NCBI GenBank assembly: GCA_937923355.1
Contig: CALAIO010000026.1
Coordinates: forward strand, 1 to 9,171
Source: an uncultured Rhizobiaceae group bacterium
GTDB taxonomy: Bacteria; Pseudomonadota; Alphaproteobacteria; Rhizobiales; Rhizobiaceae
Reading direction: 5' to 3'
Length of the DNA stretch: 9,171 nt
Below the pieces are notes generated by a model. It did no database searches and was not told where the DNA came from. It saw nothing but the letters and a program-made list of their open reading frames with translations. The translations under genes were made by a program, and so were the position numbers. This document shows, piece after piece, positions 6,892-9,171 of the stretch. Each line of letters opens with the position of its first letter. Within the stretch, counting starts at the first letter, position 1.

Positions 6892-9171
6892 TCACTTGCC
6901 TGCCACCACTCGAGTTTCAATCTCGAGATCATAGCTTGCGCCGCCACGCTTCCACTGTTTCTTAATAAGCCTAGAGAGTTTCCGCATTCTCTCACGACCC
7001 AGCTTTTTACCTTCACCATTTGCTTGATATGTAAGTCTCAAAACAGATGGTTCTTTTTCCAGATTGCTGATGAGCTTAGGCAGAGCCTTTTCAAGAGCTG
7101 CGCTTGGTTCACTGCCCGCAAAAGCAGCGCCATTTAAGTCAATGCGAACAACACGACTGATGGAAACACCAAAGTTCATCTTTGAAAGCTTGCCTCGTGT
7201 TAATCGAATAACACGCGGGTTCTCGGTTGTTACACGATAGCCAGTTGGCAAGGTACGCTCATCAAGTTTCAGAATAAAATTCGAACCAATGTCAGCATCA
7301 GGGATCATCGCACATGGCACATGGAAACGACCATGCTTGTCTGTAGTGATTAGCTCACCCTTAACAGTGGCAAGACGTACGCCAGGCATTCCACCCTCAC
7401 CTTCGTCCTGATATCCATTACCATTGCGATCGTCATAAACCTTGCCGATGATATCACCGCAATCAAATACGTGCTCAATCTCGCGGCGTACAGTTGCAAT
7501 ACCAACGTTGGATATTCTGTTGCCGGTTGCTGGATCTTCTACCCATGCGCGGTTCTCAAACTCTGTTGCACTCGCTGCAGCACTCACTGCTACATTAAAT
7601 GTCATGGTTACACTTGCGTTTGCAGGAATGGTTTGCCCTGCAAAGACCATGCGTCGCCCACTTACCGTTGGTTCGGTAGCAACACCATCAACAAGTGCTG
7701 TACCTGGGCGATAAATTAGACCAGCAGGCAAGAAATCAACGATATCAACACCAATTCGGTCAGTTGCAACAGTATTATTCACAGTTACTGTGTAGGGAAT
7801 AATATCGCCAATTCTCGCTACCTGTAGGCCTGCTGTTTTATCAACAACCAAGCCATCTGGAGCTACTGGGACCAACCTAGTAATGGTAGGATCGTTTGTT
7901 GGATCACCATCATCATCTGATGTACCATTTGTGTCACCTGCTTCACCTAAATCAGGGTCTGAAGAGCTTTCTGAACCATCCCCTGTATCAGAGATGTCTG
8001 TTACACCATTGATAGACAGAGGTGCTGATGCAATCGCTGTTGCAGAGTTTTCTACACCACCAGCATCCATATCGCTTTGTTTGATTGTATACACAGCGGT
8101 AAAGGTGGTGCTGTCTTCAGCGCCAATTGCAAGAGATGTAAGTGGCCCACCTACAACAGCAGCAATACTATCAGCAATTGTAACGTCTGTTAGCTCAACA
8201 TTACCTACATTTACCACTCTGAATGTGTATGTAATCGTGTCCCCTGCATCTGTTACTGTGGAATCTGCACCAAGATTACGGGTTGGAACTGAAGCATACT
8301 TAGTCAACATGATTTCCGGTTGCAGATCAGGAATTATAAGCACTGTAGGCTCATCCCCATCATTGCCAGGTGTACCATCTGTGTCAGTTCCTGCAGGATC
8401 AGCTATAGGTGTCGTCGTACCATTTGTTCCGTCAACATCAGGCTGCGAACCTGTATCTGATGTATCAGTCACAGGTGGAATACCTGTCAAAGGCGTTCCT
8501 GGATCAGGATTGCCTGAAGCATCTGTTGCAACGGCAGTTGAAGTGCCTGTTGCTGTGTTTGACACGCTACCTGCAGTTACATCATCTGGATGAATAACAT
8601 AAGTTGCCGTTGCCGCTGTTAGCGGGCCTTCGCCAACTTCCAATGTACCATCAAAACCTGCGTCCACTGTTGGGCCTGTTGCGGCACCAGACAGAGCTGC
8701 AAGACCCGCGTCCGCAATCGATATATCCGCAAGAGCAGTGTTACCAGTGTTCTCAGCAGTAAATGTGAAGTTCACCGTATCGCCTGCATCACCAAAGATA
8801 CCGTTACCGTTTGTATCATCAACTGAAGACACTGACTTAACAATTTCCAACTCAGGTGCAGGTACTGCCAAGGTAAGAACCGTAGGCTCATCGCCATCGT
8901 TACCAGCCGTGCCATCTGTGTCTGTACCTGCAGGGTCAGTGACTGTAGGTACACTACCATCTGTTGTATCGAGCGCAGTGGTTGACCCCGTATCAGAAGT
9001 ATCCGTTACTGGCGCAAGCGCTGTGCCACCCGCATCAACCAGTGGTGTACCAGCATCAGGATTACCAGAAGCATCTGTTGCAACTGCAGTTGAAGTACCT
9101 GTTGCTGTGTTAGTGACAGAACCTGCTGCTACATCATCTGGATGTAGAACATAAGTCGCTGTAGCTGCTGT
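6892..9171 (-). CDS. DUF11-repeat surface protein with SdrD_B-like and OmpA-like C-terminal modules (5' end outside window)
   Basis: The reading frame is open to the window edge, so 759 residues are visible and the N-terminus is missing. A TTG at 8871 in this frame is an ordinary internal Leu codon, since the repeat pattern continues unbroken upstream of it. Visible residues 1 to about 435 hold DUF11-type repeats of roughly 180 residues with DAGDTVNFTF, NTGN and Asp/Gly/Thr-rich linkers. A last DUF11 domain spans about 440-562. An SdrD_B/Cna-B-like module with a calcium-loop-like DDRNGNGYQDEGEGG follows at about 570-670. A basic segment (about 673-755) resembles an OmpA C-terminal domain without its clear peptidoglycan-binding motif. 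The only two visible cysteines flank the SdrD_B-like module and could form a disulfide. Such proteins are typically surface-exposed and adhesive. The composition is strongly Thr, Asp, Gly, Ala and poor in Cys and Trp. It is followed after 14 bp by the barrel gene. Confidence 0.8.
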   Translation of the reverse strand, partial: TAATATYVLHPDDVAAGSVTNTATGTSTAVATDASGNPDAGTPLVDAGGTALAPVTDTSDTGSTTALDTTDGSVPTVTDPAGTDTDGTAGNDGDEPTVLTLAVPAPELEIVKSVSSVDDTNGNGIFGDAGDTVNFTFTAENTGNTALADISIADAGLAALSGAATGPTVDAGFDGTLEVGEGPLTAATATYVIHPDDVTAGSVSNTATGTSTAVATDASGNPDPGTPLTGIPPVTDTSDTGSQPDVDGTNGTTTPIADPAGTDTDGTPGNDGDEPTVLIIPDLQPEIMLTKYASVPTRNLGADSTVTDAGDTITYTFRVVNVGNVELTDVTIADSIAAVVGGPLTSLAIGAEDSTTFTAVYTIKQSDMDAGGVENSATAIASAPLSINGVTDISDTGDGSESSSDPDLGEAGDTNGTSDDDGDPTNDPTITRLVPVAPDGLVVDKTAGLQVARIGDIIPYTVTVNNTVATDRIGVDIVDFLPAGLIYRPGTALVDGVATEPTVSGRRMVFAGQTIPANASVTMTFNVAVSAAASATEFENRAWVEDPATGNRISNVGIATVRREIEHVFDCGDIIGKVYDDRNGNGYQDEGEGGMPGVRLATVKGELITTDKHGRFHVPCAMIPDADIGSNFILKLDERTLPTGYRVTTENPRVIRLTRGKLSKMNFGVSISRVVRIDLNGAAFAGSEPSAALEKALPKLISNLEKEPSVLRLTYQANGEGKKLGRERMRKLSRLIKKQWKRGGASYDLEIETRVVAGK
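8338..8400 (-). repeat. Intragenic repeat block B, copy 2
   Basis: Encodes the linker DPAGTDTDGTPGNDGDEPTV plus Leu. It matches 8875-8937 with an offset of 537 bp, 15 bp less than block A, so the variable linker between the blocks differs by five codons between copies. Confidence 0.8.
8488..8619 (-). repeat. Intragenic repeat block A, copy 2
   Basis: This 132-bp stretch encodes TAATATYVIHPDDVTAGS and the following ATDASGNPDPGTPL, and aligns without gaps to 9040-9171. The offset is exactly 552 bp (184 codons). Most differences are at third codon positions, which points to an older duplication kept by selection on the protein. Confidence 0.85.
8875..8937 (-). repeat. Intragenic repeat block B, copy 1
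   Basis: Encodes DPAGTDTDGTAGNDGDEPTV plus Leu, the Asp/Gly-rich linker leading into the next DUF11 unit. It differs from copy 2 by one residue (Ala for Pro) and several silent changes. Confidence 0.8.
9040..9171 (-). repeat. Intragenic repeat block A, copy 1 (at window edge)
   Basis: Encodes TAATATYVLHPDDVAAGS through ATDASGNPDAGTPL and pairs with 8488-8619. The repeat probably continues beyond the window, since the equivalent of the preceding DUF11 strands is not visible here. Confidence 0.85.

Noticed and set aside
7883..8593. 236-codon open frame on the plus strand opposite the DUF11 gene
   Set aside because: It is the complement of the repetitive Thr/Asp/Gly coding sequence, low in complexity (Ser/Val/Pro), with no ribosome binding site or family resemblance. 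A similar one at 8738-9154 arises from the other repeat copy.
8869..8871. TTG as the start of the DUF11 gene
   Set aside because: The frame stays open for 100 further codons to the window edge and those codons encode a clear copy of the same repeat, so the gene starts outside the window.

Overview
The window reads as chromosomal DNA of an alphaproteobacterium. The evidence is an alphaproteobacterial-type RecA and, upstream of it, the direct-repeat LexA operator typical of that class (GAAC-N7-GAAC on the minus strand). I cannot place it below class level. All host genes here are on the minus strand, and one insertion sequence sits between recA and a cell-envelope gene pair.

Layout. Positions 1-93 hold a hairpin downstream of recA and nothing else recognisable. 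recA (94-1221) follows, with a control region at 1222-1392 that contains one perfect SOS box, a second imperfect GAAC-type site over a consensus -35, and several dyads. From 1401 to 3112 lies a complete 1,712-bp IS1595-family element. It has 28-bp imperfect terminal inverted repeats, an 8-bp target duplication (ATCAGGAA), a plus-strand zinc-ribbon/DDE-type transposase, and a convergent minus-strand passenger gene for an unrecognised membrane protein. Each element gene has a plausible promoter that begins inside a terminal repeat. The element landed 6 bp beyond the SOS box.

Beyond the element, 3113-3259 is a short intergenic stretch with a strong 11-bp-stem hairpin. Then come two tightly linked minus-strand genes. 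The upstream one (6892 to beyond 9171, cut by the window edge) encodes a DUF11-repeat surface protein with an SdrD_B/Cna-B-like module and a degenerate OmpA-like C-terminus. The downstream one (3260-6877) encodes a 1,205-residue outer-membrane beta-barrel protein with a signal peptide, N-terminal beta-sandwich regions and a terminal phenylalanine. The 14-bp gap, with the ribosome binding site inside it, suggests co-translation. The likely logic is that the barrel protein anchors or exports the adhesin-like repeat protein, which is inference.

The most interesting part is the insertion sequence. It carries its own uncharacterised membrane-protein cargo, its transposase mRNA looks leaderless, and cargo transcription runs antisense to the transposase and towards recA.
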